NCBI GenBank assembly: GCA_965220345.1
Contig: OZ244822.1
Span: forward strand, 744,001 to 808,000
Direction: 5' to 3'
Length of the DNA: 64,000 nucleotides
Source: Aldehydirespirator sp965220345
Lineage (GTDB): Bacteria > Actinomycetota > Acidimicrobiia > Acidimicrobiales > Aldehydirespiratoraceae
Positions 48,394-57,788 of the stretch are shown here, piece after piece. The notes under the pieces were generated by a model, which saw nothing but the letters and a program-made list of their open reading frames with translations, had not been told where the DNA came from and searched no databases. Position 1 is the stretch's first letter. Each line of letters opens with the position of its first letter. The translations under genes were made by a program, and so were the position numbers.

Positions 48394-50525
48394 AAGAACT
48401 CGGACTCGCGGTCGCCGAGCATCAACTCTATTTCATCGGCCAGCGCCGGATACTGCAACAGTTCTGGGTCGTCATCAAGAATCTCAATCGCAACTTCACG
48501 GGCTTTAGCGACCCATTCCTTATCGCGCCTTAGCGAAGCCAGCCGTAAATCGTTGCGACCCTTCTGGCGCTCACCCATGATTGTGCCCTCGCCACGCAGT
48601 TCCAAGTCCACTTCAGCCAAATGAAAGCCGTCACTGGAATCCACCAGAGCCTGCAATCGAGCTTCAGCTTCTGGGGTGGAGGCTTCACCCACCAGATAGC
48701 AGCTAGAGACGAACTCGGAGCGACCCACCCGACCACGCAGCTGATGAAGCTGTGCTATGCCGAAGCGACCAGAGTCAATCACCACCATCACAGTGGCGTT
48801 AGCCACATCCACTCCAACCTCTATGACGGTAGTGGACACCAGCACGTCAAGCTGATTCGAGCGGAACTGTTCCATCACGGCTTCCTTCTCTGCAGAAGAG
48901 ACCCTTCCGTGCAACAACCCGACCCGAAGACCCGCCAGCTCTCCCCCTTCACCGCTGAGACGCTGATAAGTGTCGGTAGCTGAGCGGACATCAAGCGTCT
49001 CGGATTCTTCGATGAGAGGGCACACCACATACGCCTGATGTCCCTCAGCCACCGCTGCGCGCACCGCCTCCCATACCTGCTCTTCCTCAAGCGGACCGCG
49101 AGCCCAAGAAGTAGCGACCGGCACACGACCCTCGGGAAGCTCATCAAGCACCGACACATCTAAGTCGCCGTAAACCGTCATCGCCGCGGTGCGAGGAATG
49201 GGAGTCGCAGTCATCACCAGCAGGTCAGGCATCACCGATTGCGGCCCGCGATCTCGCAGCACAGCCCGCTGTTCAACACCGAAACGATGCTGTTCGTCGA
49301 TCACCACCACACCCAAAGATTGGTAGTTCACACCCTCAGCTATCAACGCGTGAGTGCCGACCACGATGTCCACATCACCAGAAGCCAGTCCAGCGACTGC
49401 GCTGCGCCTCTCGGCGGCGCTTCGACTGCCTGACAGCAACTCCACCCGCAACGGTCTCATTCCTGTGAGTCGACTCGCGTCGGGCACCGAGAAATCACCA
49501 AGCAGTTTCACCATCGTTTGGTGATGCTGCTCGGCGAGCACCTCCGTTGGGGCCATCAAAGCACCCTGGAAACGGCCCTGCACTGCTGTCAGAAGCGCGC
49601 ACACCGCTACTACTGTCTTGCCCGCGCCGACATCTCCTTGAAGTAGACGATGCATGGGATGAGGCTTGGCAAGATCTTCGCTAATCGCCGAGATCGCCTG
49701 CTGCTGAGCAGCGGTCAACTCGAAAGGCAGACCCGAAATAAAACGACTGACCAACTCTCCACCCGCGGCATGTGACACCCCGGCGGTGTTGTGCTCCAGC
49801 CAGCGTTTGCGCTTCACGAGCCGCAACTGCAGCCGCAGCAGTTCGTCGAACATAAGTCGCTGGCGTGCCTGGCTTGACTCTGCCATGGTTTCGGGCCGGT
49901 GAATGCCGTTGAAGGCATCATGGCGTTCCATCAGTTTGAGCCTGGCCGACAGTTTGGCCGGTAAAGGGTCTGCTATACCGCGGACTTCGCAGCGGTCAAG
50001 CGCGTTGGCTATGTGGTCAGCGATATGCCAAGTTCTTAGACCGGCTTTCTCTGACTGCGGGTAGACAGCGATGATGCGGCCCGTGCGATCGCCCACTAGA
50101 TCCACCACCGGGTTGGTCATCTGCAATGCGCCCTGATAACGGCTCGGTCGGCCATGCACCACAACGGTGCGTCCCAACCTCAGGCTCTGCTCCAACCACG
50201 GCTGGTTGAAGAAGACCAGCTTCAGTTTGCCGGTGTCATCTGAGACGACCGCCTCCACTAGAGCCTGGCGGCGTCTGGTACGTCGCGATGTCCTGCGTTC
50301 GACTTGGGCGACCACAAAGACTTCCTCATCCACAACCAAGTCAGTTATCTGGGCCTGTCGTGTGCGATCGAGGTAGCGGCGAGGATAATGCTGTAGCAGA
50401 TCAAGCACGCTATGAATCTCAAGTTCGGCCAGCGCTGCGGCGCGTTTGGGTCCCAGGTTCTTGAGGCGCTCCACAGATATGGCATCAAGGTCACGAAAGC
50501 TCAGGGGCGGGTCACCTGCAGGCAT
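48381..50525 (-). CDS. recG: ATP-dependent DNA helicase RecG
   Basis: A 714-residue helicase that remodels stalled forks and Holliday junctions. The N-terminal wedge/OB domain (LGPKRAAALAELEI, LLQHYPRRYLDRT) is followed by helicase motifs: GDVGAGKTVVAV, APTEVLAEQHH, DEQHRFGV, MTATPIPRTAAM, STTVIEVGVDVANA and QLRGRVGRS. The length is normal for actinobacteria. It is 61 nt downstream of the FakA-like gene and probably cotranscribed with it. Confidence 0.95.
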   Translation of the reverse strand: MPAGDPPLSFRDLDAISVERLKNLGPKRAAALAELEIHSVLDLLQHYPRRYLDRTRQAQITDLVVDEEVFVVAQVERRTSRRTRRRQALVEAVVSDDTGKLKLVFFNQPWLEQSLRLGRTVVVHGRPSRYQGALQMTNPVVDLVGDRTGRIIAVYPQSEKAGLRTWHIADHIANALDRCEVRGIADPLPAKLSARLKLMERHDAFNGIHRPETMAESSQARQRLMFDELLRLQLRLVKRKRWLEHNTAGVSHAAGGELVSRFISGLPFELTAAQQQAISAISEDLAKPHPMHRLLQGDVGAGKTVVAVCALLTAVQGRFQGALMAPTEVLAEQHHQTMVKLLGDFSVPDASRLTGMRPLRVELLSGSRSAAERRSAVAGLASGDVDIVVGTHALIAEGVNYQSLGVVVIDEQHRFGVEQRAVLRDRGPQSVMPDLLVMTATPIPRTAAMTVYGDLDVSVLDELPEGRVPVATSWARGPLEEEQVWEAVRAAVAEGHQAYVVCPLIEESETLDVRSATDTYQRLSGEGGELAGLRVGLLHGRVSSAEKEAVMEQFRSNQLDVLVSTTVIEVGVDVANATVMVVIDSGRFGIAQLHQLRGRVGRSEFVSSCYLVGEASTPEAEARLQALVDSSDGFHLAEVDLELRGEGTIMGERQKGRNDLRLASLRRDKEWVAKAREVAIEILDDDPELLQYPALADEIELMLGDRESEFLLKG

Positions 50526-50586
50526 AGTCGAGATCGCCGCCGTGTAGTTGTCGCCTAGTCGCTGTCGCCGTTTGACCGCTGACGCT

Positions 50587-52329
50587 CTATTCGAGGCCGA
50601 AGTAGTACGGATAAAGGGGCTGGCCGCCTTCGCTGACCTCGACTTCTATGTGGTCGTGATGCTCAGCCATGTAGCTGACGATTGCTGCTGTGGCATTGTC
50701 GTTTGCGCTGTCGCCAGCGATCACTGTGAGTAGTTCGTGATCAGCGGTAACGACTGTGTCCAGCAGCTTTGTTGCGGCGGCGACCAGGTCAGAAGTCACC
50801 GCTACGATGCCCGCCGGGCCGATTCCGAGCCAGTCTCCAGTGGAGATCGCGCCTGCCGAACTGGAGGCATCGCGCACAGCCTGAGTGACTTCGCCGCTGG
50901 TAACACTGTTTGCGGCTTGAGTCATTTCTTGGAGGTTGGCTGTGATGGTGGCTGTGCCGTTGAAAGACATCAGCGCAGCTAGTCCTTCGACCACGCTGCG
51001 GGTCGGCACCACACCCACATTGCGCTGGGTTTCGTTATCGAGTTGCTCGGCAACCGGAATGATGTTGGAGTTATTGGGGAGCACCACCACATTTCCAGCT
51101 GGAAGCGAATCGACTGCTGCTAGCAGTTCGGCGGTGGACGGGTTCATGGACTGACCGCCGGTCACCACTCGCTGCACACCCATTGACCCAAGAATCTCGA
51201 CTAGACCTGCGCCAGCGCCGACCGCTACCACGGCACAGTTATCGGCCTCAGTGATCTCAACCGGCTCGAAAACCTGTGCAGCAGTTTGTGCAGCAACATT
51301 ATCTTCGGTGGCGGCATTGCTGTCTGCGGATGGCTGGTTGAACCATTCGATGTGTTCGCCTGCCTGCTCCAGCAGATCAGTGATCTCTATTCGGTGAGGC
51401 CGTCCGACTGCGATGCCTGCCTCAATGGCTGCACCTATGTGGTCAGTGTGGATGTGACAGTTCCAGATGCCGTCGCCGCCAACCACGACTATTGAGTCGC
51501 CGACCTCTTTCCAAGCAGCTTTGAAGCCGTCCACAGAAGAGTCGGGGGCATCCAGCAGGAACATCACCTCATAACGCAAGTCCGCTACCGAAAACTCGCT
51601 GGCGGAATGCTCAACATCGCTATCAGAGGCGGCGGCGTGTGCTGTGGCTTGTGAGGGCGGAGCTTCGGGTGCTTCTGGCATGGGACGGCCATCAAACACG
51701 TTCAAGCAGGCATCAAACAGCAGCAGCAGTCCGGCACCGCCCGCATCCACCACTCCCGCCGCGGCGAGCACTGGCAGCATTTCAGGGGTGCGCGCCAAAG
51801 CGTCTCGGCCTTGTTCGTTTGCTGCGTCAAGAACCTCGATCAGGCTGGCACCTTGCGAAGCTGTGCTTTGAGCAGCTTCAGCAGCCTCGCGAACGACGGT
51901 CAAGACGGTGCCTTCCACAGGTCGGGCTACCGCCGAGTAGGCACCGTTGCTGGCTGCTTGCAGCGCGGCAGCCACGACTGCAGCGTCAGCTTGAGCGGAT
52001 TGAGTGGATTGAGCGGATCGACTCAGCACCCCACAAATGCCTCGAAGTATCTGAGCCAGGATCACTCCAGAGTTGCCGCGCGCGCCCATGAGTGCTCCGT
52101 GTGAGATAGCAGCACACAGCGCCTCAAGATCATCAGCAGTGTCTTCGCAGCTTTCAAGCACCGACTTCATTGTTGAGGACATATTCATGCCGGTGTCGCC
52201 GTCGGGCACTGGATAGACGTTGAGATTGTCAAGCACTTGCCTGTGGGCGCTGAGACCTTCATGAAATTTGGTTATGACGCGGCGCAGGCTGGTCGCATCA
52301 ACGACAGGTGATGCCAGCGCGGAAGTCAT
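50587..52329 (-). CDS. DAK2-domain (FakA/YloV-like) kinase
   Basis: A 580-residue protein with the FakA layout. An N-terminal DhaL-type ATP-binding domain (1-200) has NVYPVPDGDTGMNM, the metal-binding Asp motif, and MGARGNSGVILAQILRG. A middle domain (about 240-340) has YEVMFLLDAP and HIHTDHIGAAIEAG. A C-terminal DegV-like domain ends VEVSEGGQPLYPYYFGLE, a typical terminus. FakA phosphorylates fatty acids bound to FakB; no fakB is seen here. In most actinobacteria rpmB lies upstream; it is absent from this window. Confidence 0.88.
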   Translation of the reverse strand: MTSALASPVVDATSLRRVITKFHEGLSAHRQVLDNLNVYPVPDGDTGMNMSSTMKSVLESCEDTADDLEALCAAISHGALMGARGNSGVILAQILRGICGVLSRSAQSTQSAQADAAVVAAALQAASNGAYSAVARPVEGTVLTVVREAAEAAQSTASQGASLIEVLDAANEQGRDALARTPEMLPVLAAAGVVDAGGAGLLLLFDACLNVFDGRPMPEAPEAPPSQATAHAAASDSDVEHSASEFSVADLRYEVMFLLDAPDSSVDGFKAAWKEVGDSIVVVGGDGIWNCHIHTDHIGAAIEAGIAVGRPHRIEITDLLEQAGEHIEWFNQPSADSNAATEDNVAAQTAAQVFEPVEITEADNCAVVAVGAGAGLVEILGSMGVQRVVTGGQSMNPSTAELLAAVDSLPAGNVVVLPNNSNIIPVAEQLDNETQRNVGVVPTRSVVEGLAALMSFNGTATITANLQEMTQAANSVTSGEVTQAVRDASSSAGAISTGDWLGIGPAGIVAVTSDLVAAATKLLDTVVTADHELLTVIAGDSANDNATAAIVSYMAEHHDHIEVEVSEGGQPLYPYYFGLE

Positions 52330-52389
52330 GGAGCGAGGATACCTGTCGCTTTAGTCCGGCTAGCTGATATCTGTCGCTTCGAGGTTGCC

Positions 52390-52674
52390 ATGAAACCGAC
52401 CTGGCAAGCTGAACACGGCCAGTTTCGGGTTGTGCCCACTACGATGCGGATTGTGCAGGGAGTGATCAAAAGTTATGACCCAGCCACCGGTGACGGTGTG
52501 CTTGTGAACGAAGCCGACCTGCAAGATGTTGACTTGGCAGCCAACGCGCTGGAAGGGTCTCTGTTTCGGATGCTGCGCCAAGGTCAGCGTGTGCAGTTCG
52601 ATCTTGACGACCAAGGCCGAGCCATCCGGCTGCGCTTAGGCTCCGAGGTAGACATGTCCACCCCCGAGTTCTAG
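52390..52674 (+). CDS. Small cold-shock-like (OB-fold) protein
   Basis: A 94-residue frame; the ATG at 52444 would give a 76-residue protein starting MRIVQGVIKSYDPATGDGVLV, which fits a cold-shock domain better. That segment mirrors the cold-shock core (G.VK.F....GFGFI), with the aromatic RNA-binding residues replaced (GDGVLV), and RQGQRVQFDLDDQG matches the end of the domain. The divergence means that nucleic-acid binding is only inferred. It is divergent from the FakA-like gene, in the place where rpmB often lies. Confidence 0.55.
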   Translation: MKPTWQAEHGQFRVVPTTMRIVQGVIKSYDPATGDGVLVNEADLQDVDLAANALEGSLFRMLRQGQRVQFDLDDQGRAIRLRLGSEVDMSTPEF

Positions 52675-52784
52675 AGCCAATACCCCGATGCGCCTCAAGC
52701 ACCCGATCCTCAGCGAGCTAGAGCAAGCAGATGAAACTGCTAGAGCCACAGGTTGAGCACTTTGAGGTCCAGCCCCTTGAAGGT

Positions 52785-53186
52785 TCATATCGTGGAATCG
52801 AGGATTACTGCGCGGATTCCTAGGCCCATCAGGAACAAACCGGTGAAGCCATAAAGTAGGTACAGGTAAGCCCGCAGATGCGGTCTGTAGCTATAGGCGA
52901 TGCCCACCGCCACCAAACCCGAGAACCCGTATAGAGCGTGCAGATCGGGTGCCTCACGATTATCGGCGACCATGAGCCAAGTCCCCAGCCCCGCCTGCAC
53001 AAACACAGTGAGCTGCGCTGCTGCTGTGGCGATCCAAAGCGCCCGCATCCGCAAGCTCGGGAGTCGATGTGCCGCTAGCGCCCACAATCCCACCGCGGCG
53101 TTAGCGAAGATCACCACCCACGAGAACCAGTCGTGTGTGGCGCTTACAGTCGCGTTAACAGTCGCAAACACAGTCGCGAACATCAA
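52785..53186 (-). CDS. Four-helix integral membrane protein, unknown function
   Basis: A 133-residue hydrophobic protein with four predicted helices (about 20-40, 50-70, 85-100 and 108-127). The second helix begins MRALWIATAAAQLTVFVQAGLG. I do not know the family. The start overlaps the stop of the racemase gene by 4 bp (ATGA), so it is made together with that enzyme. The very N-terminus (TVFATVNATVSAT) is repetitive and could be a duplication product. Confidence 0.65.
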   Translation of the reverse strand: MMFATVFATVNATVSATHDWFSWVVIFANAAVGLWALAAHRLPSLRMRALWIATAAAQLTVFVQAGLGTWLMVADNREAPDLHALYGFSGLVAVGIAYSYRPHLRAYLYLLYGFTGLFLMGLGIRAVILDSTI

Positions 53187-54325
53187 GCCACAATGCCACC
53201 AGCACGCAGAGACGCGATTTCTCCAGCGTTGAGTCCCGCCTCAAGCAAAATCTCGTCGGTGTGCTGCCCAGCGTGAGGTGGAGGTCTGCGAATGCTGCCA
53301 GGTGTTCGGCTAAAGCGCGGTGCTGGATTGGGTTGAACTGTGCCAGCCACCTCACCGAAAGTGCCGCGCGCAACGTTATGAGGATGATCGGGTGCCTCGG
53401 TTAGTGACAGCACTGGAGCGAAACAGCAGTCGCTGCCTTCAAGCAGTTCGCACCATTCGTCTCTGGTGCGCTGTGCAATCACAGCAGCGAGCTTCTTTTT
53501 GAGATCTGGCCAGGCCGCCTGTTCCATCTGCTGATCCCATTCGCTGCCATGCAAATCTAAACGCTGGCGAAGCTCAGCATAGAACTGCGGCTCCAGAGGA
53601 CCCAAAGTGATGAACTTGTTGTCGGCGGTCTCATAGACGTTGTAGAAATGAGCACCGGTGTCAAGCAGGTTTGTGCCGCGTTCTTCACTCCAAAAAGGCG
53701 TTCCAGCCAATCCGAAGAAAGCTGTCATCAACGAGGCAGCACCGTCAACCATGGCCGCGTCTACCACTTGACCTTGACCCGAGTTGCGAGCCTCAAGCAG
53801 AGCACACACCATCCCGAAAGCCAGATACATACCCCCGCCACCGAAGTCACCCACAAGATTGAGCGGCGGCACAGGAGCTTCACCGGCACGCCCGATGCCG
53901 TGCAGCGCTCCTGCAAGCGCAATGTAGTTGAGGTCATGGCCTGCGGCTGTGGCGTAAGGGCCTTCCTGTCCCCAGCCGGTCATCCTGCCGTAGACAAGGC
54001 GAGGGTTGCGTTCTAGGCAGTCATCGGGACCGATCCCGAGACGTTCAGCCACACCCGGTCGAAACCCCTCCAAGATTGCATCAGCTTCCGACACCAGCGC
54101 CATCACCAAATCCACCCCGTCAGATGATTTCAAGTCAACGCCTATCGAACGCCTACCACGGTTGAGCAGATCTCTGGGAGGTTCAGATGGGTCTCCTCCG
54201 CGCACGGCTGCGGCGCGATCAACACGGATCACATCTGCCCCCATGTCGGCCAACATCATGGCACAAAACGGACCTGGTCCTATGCCTGCGATCTCAACTA
54301 CTCGGATTCCTGTCAGAGGCCCCAT
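53183..54325 (-). CDS. Alpha-methylacyl-CoA racemase-like CaiB/BaiF protein
   Basis: A 380-residue enzyme of the class III CoA-transferase fold. It resembles the mycobacterial alpha-methylacyl-CoA racemase rather than a transferase: MGPLTGIRVVEIAGIGPGP at the start, MTGWGQEGP, His130 in AGHDLNY and Asp160 in NLVGDFGGGG (the racemase acid-base pair), and VDAAMVDGAASL. It would interconvert R and S 2-methylacyl-CoA esters for beta-oxidation of branched fatty acids or sterol side chains. Transferase activity cannot be ruled out. It forms an operon with the small membrane protein. Confidence 0.88.
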   Translation of the reverse strand: MGPLTGIRVVEIAGIGPGPFCAMMLADMGADVIRVDRAAAVRGGDPSEPPRDLLNRGRRSIGVDLKSSDGVDLVMALVSEADAILEGFRPGVAERLGIGPDDCLERNPRLVYGRMTGWGQEGPYATAAGHDLNYIALAGALHGIGRAGEAPVPPLNLVGDFGGGGMYLAFGMVCALLEARNSGQGQVVDAAMVDGAASLMTAFFGLAGTPFWSEERGTNLLDTGAHFYNVYETADNKFITLGPLEPQFYAELRQRLDLHGSEWDQQMEQAAWPDLKKKLAAVIAQRTRDEWCELLEGSDCCFAPVLSLTEAPDHPHNVARGTFGEVAGTVQPNPAPRFSRTPGSIRRPPPHAGQHTDEILLEAGLNAGEIASLRAGGIVA

Positions 54326-54436
54326 ATCTTCGCCTTCCGTGGGTTGTTGTGTCTACTTTTTACTGTGTCTGCTGTGTTTATCTACTGTGTTGATTTGCTG
54401 TGCCTGTATCTACTGATTGCTCGGCTGCTCTACTGG

Positions 54437-54500
54437 CCTACTGCCGTGCTGGCCTACTGCCCTGCTGGCCTACTGCTCTGCCGACCTACTGCTTTATTGC
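54437..54500. repeat. Four 16-bp tandem units downstream of the hydrolase gene
   Basis: CCTACTGCCGTGCTGG, CCTACTGCCCTGCTGG, CCTACTGCTCTGCCGA, CCTACTGCTTTATTGC. Each carries TAG on the minus strand (as GCAGTAGG). The 16-bp period puts the stops in all frames just after the hydrolase stop at 54524. The whole 54326-54523 spacer is similarly repetitive. Confidence 0.8.
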
Positions 54501-54523
54501 CTTACGCCCTACTGGCACTGTTG

Positions 54524-55351
54524 CTACCAGGCGACTCGGCTGGACAGAGAAGTCACCGCGCTGATGATCGCCGCCCACACCTGAGGAGGCAGTTCATGTC
54601 CCATTGCCTCAATCTCCAAATATTCGGCACCGTGAATCAGTTCAGCGGTACGGCTTCCCAACTCAGGCGGAATCAACGGGTCAGCGGCACCATGAATCAC
54701 CAGTGCTGGCAGGTCAAGGTCGCGCAGCATGTTGGCTCGACTGCCGCCGTTGACCGCGGCATCCATCTGCCGTTTAGACGCGCCGGGATGCCAAGCCCGC
54801 CGGTAGCTGCGCTCCAGATACTGTCGCTCGGCTTGCTCGTTGCGCCACTCAGGATTGGACCAGAGCCGGTAGCCAACAAGATCAGATTCGATCTGTTCGT
54901 CTATGGTCGCAGCAGCGGGAGCAGTCAAAGCCGCCCAAACCTCTGGCGCAGGCTCAGCTATGCCCAACTCGCCTGTGTGCGACGAAACCGACACAAGCGC
55001 CGCCACCCTGTGGCCAAAGTCCGCGGCAACGGTTTGAGCCACCATCCCACCCAGCGAATATCCGCAGACAATCGCCCGTGAGCAGCCAGCCGCATCTAGC
55101 ACTGCGATCACATCGGCGGCCATATCAGCAAGGGTGTAACTATCGCTGTCAGCAACCACGGTCGAAAGTCCCGAGTCGCGCAGATCCATCCGCAGCACGA
55201 AGAAGCCGCGATCAGTGAACCCAGCGCACAGCTCCTCATGCCAAACCAGCATGCTGGAACCGAGCCCATGTATCAGGATCAGCGCGGGATCGGTTTCGCT
55301 ACCGAAAGTCTCATAAGCGATCTTGATCTCGCCGTTGTGAGCACTGAGCAT
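54524..55351 (-). CDS. Alpha/beta-hydrolase
   Basis: A 275-residue hydrolase. The oxyanion region LIHGLGSS, nucleophile elbow GYSLGGM (Ser), acid in GAADPLIPPE (Asp) and catalytic His in AMGHELPP are all present. It resembles esterases of the 3-oxoadipate enol-lactonase/epoxide-hydrolase group; the substrate is unknown. It is convergent with nothing and divergent from an MFS gene whose frame extends into its start region. Confidence 0.82.
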   Translation of the reverse strand: MLSAHNGEIKIAYETFGSETDPALILIHGLGSSMLVWHEELCAGFTDRGFFVLRMDLRDSGLSTVVADSDSYTLADMAADVIAVLDAAGCSRAIVCGYSLGGMVAQTVAADFGHRVAALVSVSSHTGELGIAEPAPEVWAALTAPAAATIDEQIESDLVGYRLWSNPEWRNEQAERQYLERSYRRAWHPGASKRQMDAAVNGGSRANMLRDLDLPALVIHGAADPLIPPELGSRTAELIHGAEYLEIEAMGHELPPQVWAAIISAVTSLSSRVAW

Positions 55352-55378
55352 GTCACCGGCAAGTTATCGTCATCGTTG

Positions 55379-56617
55379 GTGTCGGAGATTCAGCGTCGCA
55401 CCATAGCCGTGACCATGAGTTCGGTTATATCCACCTCCATGGCCATGGCCGCCGCGTTCGCTGCCTCTGCGGTGCTCGCCGAAGAGATCACCGGCAGCGC
55501 CACTCTGGCGACTCTGGCCGCCGGGTCAATGTCGCTAGGCAGCATGGCCGCAGCAGTGCCATTATCTCGCCGCATGGCTCGGCTGGGCAGACGCCGGGGT
55601 CTTGTGGCTGGCTGGTGGCTGGGCGCTTGCGGGGCGGCGATTGCTGTTCTAGCAGCGGTGTTCAATGTGTATCTGTTGGTGGTGGTAGGAATGATCGGAG
55701 TGGGCATCGGGCAGACCACCAACCTGGCGGCCCGCTACGCAGTGGCTGACAATGCGGCAGAGGACCGCTTGGCGCGCTCTATAGGAATGCTGATATGGGC
55801 CTCTACCTTCGGGGCGGCTGCGGGACCTACGATTGCGCTAGGGCCTATAGCCGAATTCGCTGGTGCCGTTGGCTTTCCTGAACTGGCTGGCCCCTACCTG
55901 CTGAGCACCGCAATGTTCGTGACCGGATTGGTCATCACCCATACCTGGCTACGCCCAGACCCGCTTGAGGTGCTCGGCACTATCGGAACCGAAGCTCCCA
56001 AACCAGAGTCGCCGTTCGTTGTGATCCGCCGGATCGCGGCTCTGCCAGCGGCTCGACTGGCACTGCTAGCGATGCTGATGGGGCAGTTGGTGATGGTCGG
56101 CGTGATGACGGCCACGCCGCTGCATATGACTAGCGGTGATCAAGACTTGGCTGTTATCGGTCAGGTGATATCGCTTCACATTGTGGGTATGTATGCTTTC
56201 TCGCCGATTGTGGGATGGCTGGTTGACCGGCTTGGCACCCACATCATGGTCACAGTCGGCGGGCTGACTTTGTTTGTTGGGGCCGAGTTCGCTGGGCACA
56301 CCAACCCTGAGCACAGCGCTGGTTTGTTTAGCGGGCTGATGCTCATAGGCATCGGCTGGAGCTGCGGGCTAATCGCCGGAAGTGCGCTCCTGACCAACAC
56401 TTTTCCTGTTGAACAAAGAGTGGCGGTTCAAGGTGCCGCTGACTTTGTGATGATTAGCGGCGGGGCTCTTGGCGCGATGTCATCGGGTGCGCTAGTGGAA
56501 CTACTGGGTTTTCAGCTGCTGAGTCACTATTCCGGCATTGCGGCATTGATTCTGGTTGCGGCGGCTGCGGGGGCGTGGTTCAGTGCCCGGTTCAATCGCA
56601 CACGCCAACTCGCCTGA
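55379..56617 (+). CDS. MFS transporter
   Basis: A 412-residue major facilitator with about 12 hydrophobic segments. The RRMARLGRRRGLVAG loop between helices 2 and 3 is the MFS motif A. It resembles the group with a large periplasmic-facing gap seen in actinobacterial multidrug or metabolite exporters; the substrate is unknown. The frame is open from 55238, but that part overlaps the divergent hydrolase. I place the start at the GTG at 55379; an ATG at 55415 is also possible. The stop is in a 15-bp duplication. Confidence 0.8.
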   Translation: MSEIQRRTIAVTMSSVISTSMAMAAAFAASAVLAEEITGSATLATLAAGSMSLGSMAAAVPLSRRMARLGRRRGLVAGWWLGACGAAIAVLAAVFNVYLLVVVGMIGVGIGQTTNLAARYAVADNAAEDRLARSIGMLIWASTFGAAAGPTIALGPIAEFAGAVGFPELAGPYLLSTAMFVTGLVITHTWLRPDPLEVLGTIGTEAPKPESPFVVIRRIAALPAARLALLAMLMGQLVMVGVMTATPLHMTSGDQDLAVIGQVISLHIVGMYAFSPIVGWLVDRLGTHIMVTVGGLTLFVGAEFAGHTNPEHSAGLFSGLMLIGIGWSCGLIAGSALLTNTFPVEQRVAVQGAADFVMISGGALGAMSSGALVELLGFQLLSHYSGIAALILVAAAAGAWFSARFNRTRQLA

Positions 56618-56637
56618 CAACTACTCGCTTGACAATT
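56608..56637. repeat. 15-bp tandem duplication over the MFS stop codon
   Basis: ACTCGCCTGACAACT is followed by ACTCGCTTGACAATT. The first includes the TGA stop of the MFS gene; the second repeats TGA in frame five codons later. Confidence 0.85.
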
Positions 56638-56642
56638 CAGGC

Positions 56643-57671
56643 TCAGTCTTCTAGGACAGCGATTCGGTCAGGATCAAGGCGGTAGCTGAGCTTCTGGCCG
56701 ACCTGGGCTGGCTGCGAATCGAGCACTGTCAACTCAAAGTCGCCGGGATCGCTGTGCAGAGACAACTCGAAACGATCACCGCGAAAGCGAACATCGCTCA
56801 CCGTTGCCGTCAACGAATTCACGGCGGCGTAATCTGTGGTGATAGGGGCAGATTCGCTTAAGCGAGTGAAAGCGTCGCTGCGCAGCACCACCCGTCCTGC
56901 TGTCACGCTGAGATGCCCCCAAGGCACTTCACCGTTCTGGCCAACGCTGACGATGTTGACATGACCCAAAAAGTGCGCTGTCGCGGTTTGTTGAGGGTCG
57001 CGCCAAACCTCCGCTGGAGTGCCGATCCTGGCTATCTGTCCCGCTCGCATCAACGCCACCCGATCAGCTACTGCGAAAGCTTCGTCGTGGTCGTGGGTGA
57101 CATGCAGCACCGTCACGCCAACACGTCGCAGTAGCGTGCGCAGCTCTTCGGTGAGTTGCTCCCGGCGAGGGCGGTCCAATGATCCGAGTGGCTCATCAAG
57201 CATCAACAGTCGAGGCTCAGGTGCCAGAGATCGCGCCAACGCCACCCGCTGGGCTTCACCCCCCGAAAGCGTGGCGATAGCTCGCTGCTGATAACCGGCC
57301 AAACCCACCAGATCAAGCACTTCCTTGACCCGTTGGTCACGCTTGGGCGCGTCAAGTTTCTTCATGCGCAAGCCGAAAGCCACGTTGGCTGCTACATCAC
57401 GATGCGAAAACAGTGCGTGCTCTTGGAACATCAATCCAAAATCACGACGATGCACAGGCTGTGTGGCTAGGTTCTCGCCGTTCCAGCGGACCTCGCCGTC
57501 ATCTAGTGGTTGCAATCCCGAGACGGCACGCAGCAACGTGCTTTTGCCGCAGCCACTCGGGCCGAGCACCGCAACGATTTCACCGGTTTTGACCTGGAGG
57601 TCCAATCCAGCGAGGGCGACAACGTTTGCGAAGCTGACCTTCGCATCTATCACCGACAGCATCTGAAACAC
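56643..57671 (-). CDS. thiQ: Thiamine ABC transporter ATP-binding protein
   Basis: A 342-residue ATPase: Walker A GPSGCGKST, signature LSGGEAQRVALARSL, Walker B LLMLDEPLGSLD, switch His in HVTHDHDEA. The ~110-residue C-terminal part is a TOBE-like domain as in PotA/FbpC ATPases, longer than in E. coli ThiQ. The family alone would also fit iron or polyamine uptake. The thiamine assignment comes from the operon: a TPP riboswitch and a thiamine-type binding protein lie upstream. It follows thiP after a 99-bp repetitive spacer. Confidence 0.82.
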   Translation of the reverse strand: MFQMLSVIDAKVSFANVVALAGLDLQVKTGEIVAVLGPSGCGKSTLLRAVSGLQPLDDGEVRWNGENLATQPVHRRDFGLMFQEHALFSHRDVAANVAFGLRMKKLDAPKRDQRVKEVLDLVGLAGYQQRAIATLSGGEAQRVALARSLAPEPRLLMLDEPLGSLDRPRREQLTEELRTLLRRVGVTVLHVTHDHDEAFAVADRVALMRAGQIARIGTPAEVWRDPQQTATAHFLGHVNIVSVGQNGEVPWGHLSVTAGRVVLRSDAFTRLSESAPITTDYAAVNSLTATVSDVRFRGDRFELSLHSDPGDFELTVLDSQPAQVGQKLSYRLDPDRIAVLED

Positions 57672-57716
57672 ACCTGAGGACTAGAAGACATCTCGCAACT
57701 CAGCAAGCGGCTGGGG

Positions 57717-57788
57717 CTAGAAAGCACCCGATGGTTAGAAAGCATCCAACGACTAGCAAGTATCCAGCGGCTAGAAAGCGCCCGCACG
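57717..57788. repeat. Four 18-bp tandem units over the thiP stop codon
   Basis: CTAGAAAGCACCCGATGG, TTAGAAAGCATCCAACGA, CTAGCAAGTATCCAGCGG, CTAGAAAGCGCCCGCACG. The last encodes the thiP C-terminus and TAG; the other three repeat this in frame downstream, each with its own stop. Confidence 0.88.

Noticed and set aside
54344..55081. 245-codon plus-strand frame opposite the hydrolase
   Set aside because: It is antisense to a gene with all hydrolase motifs, and its first part is low-complexity Leu/Tyr/Cys text from the 16-bp repeat array.
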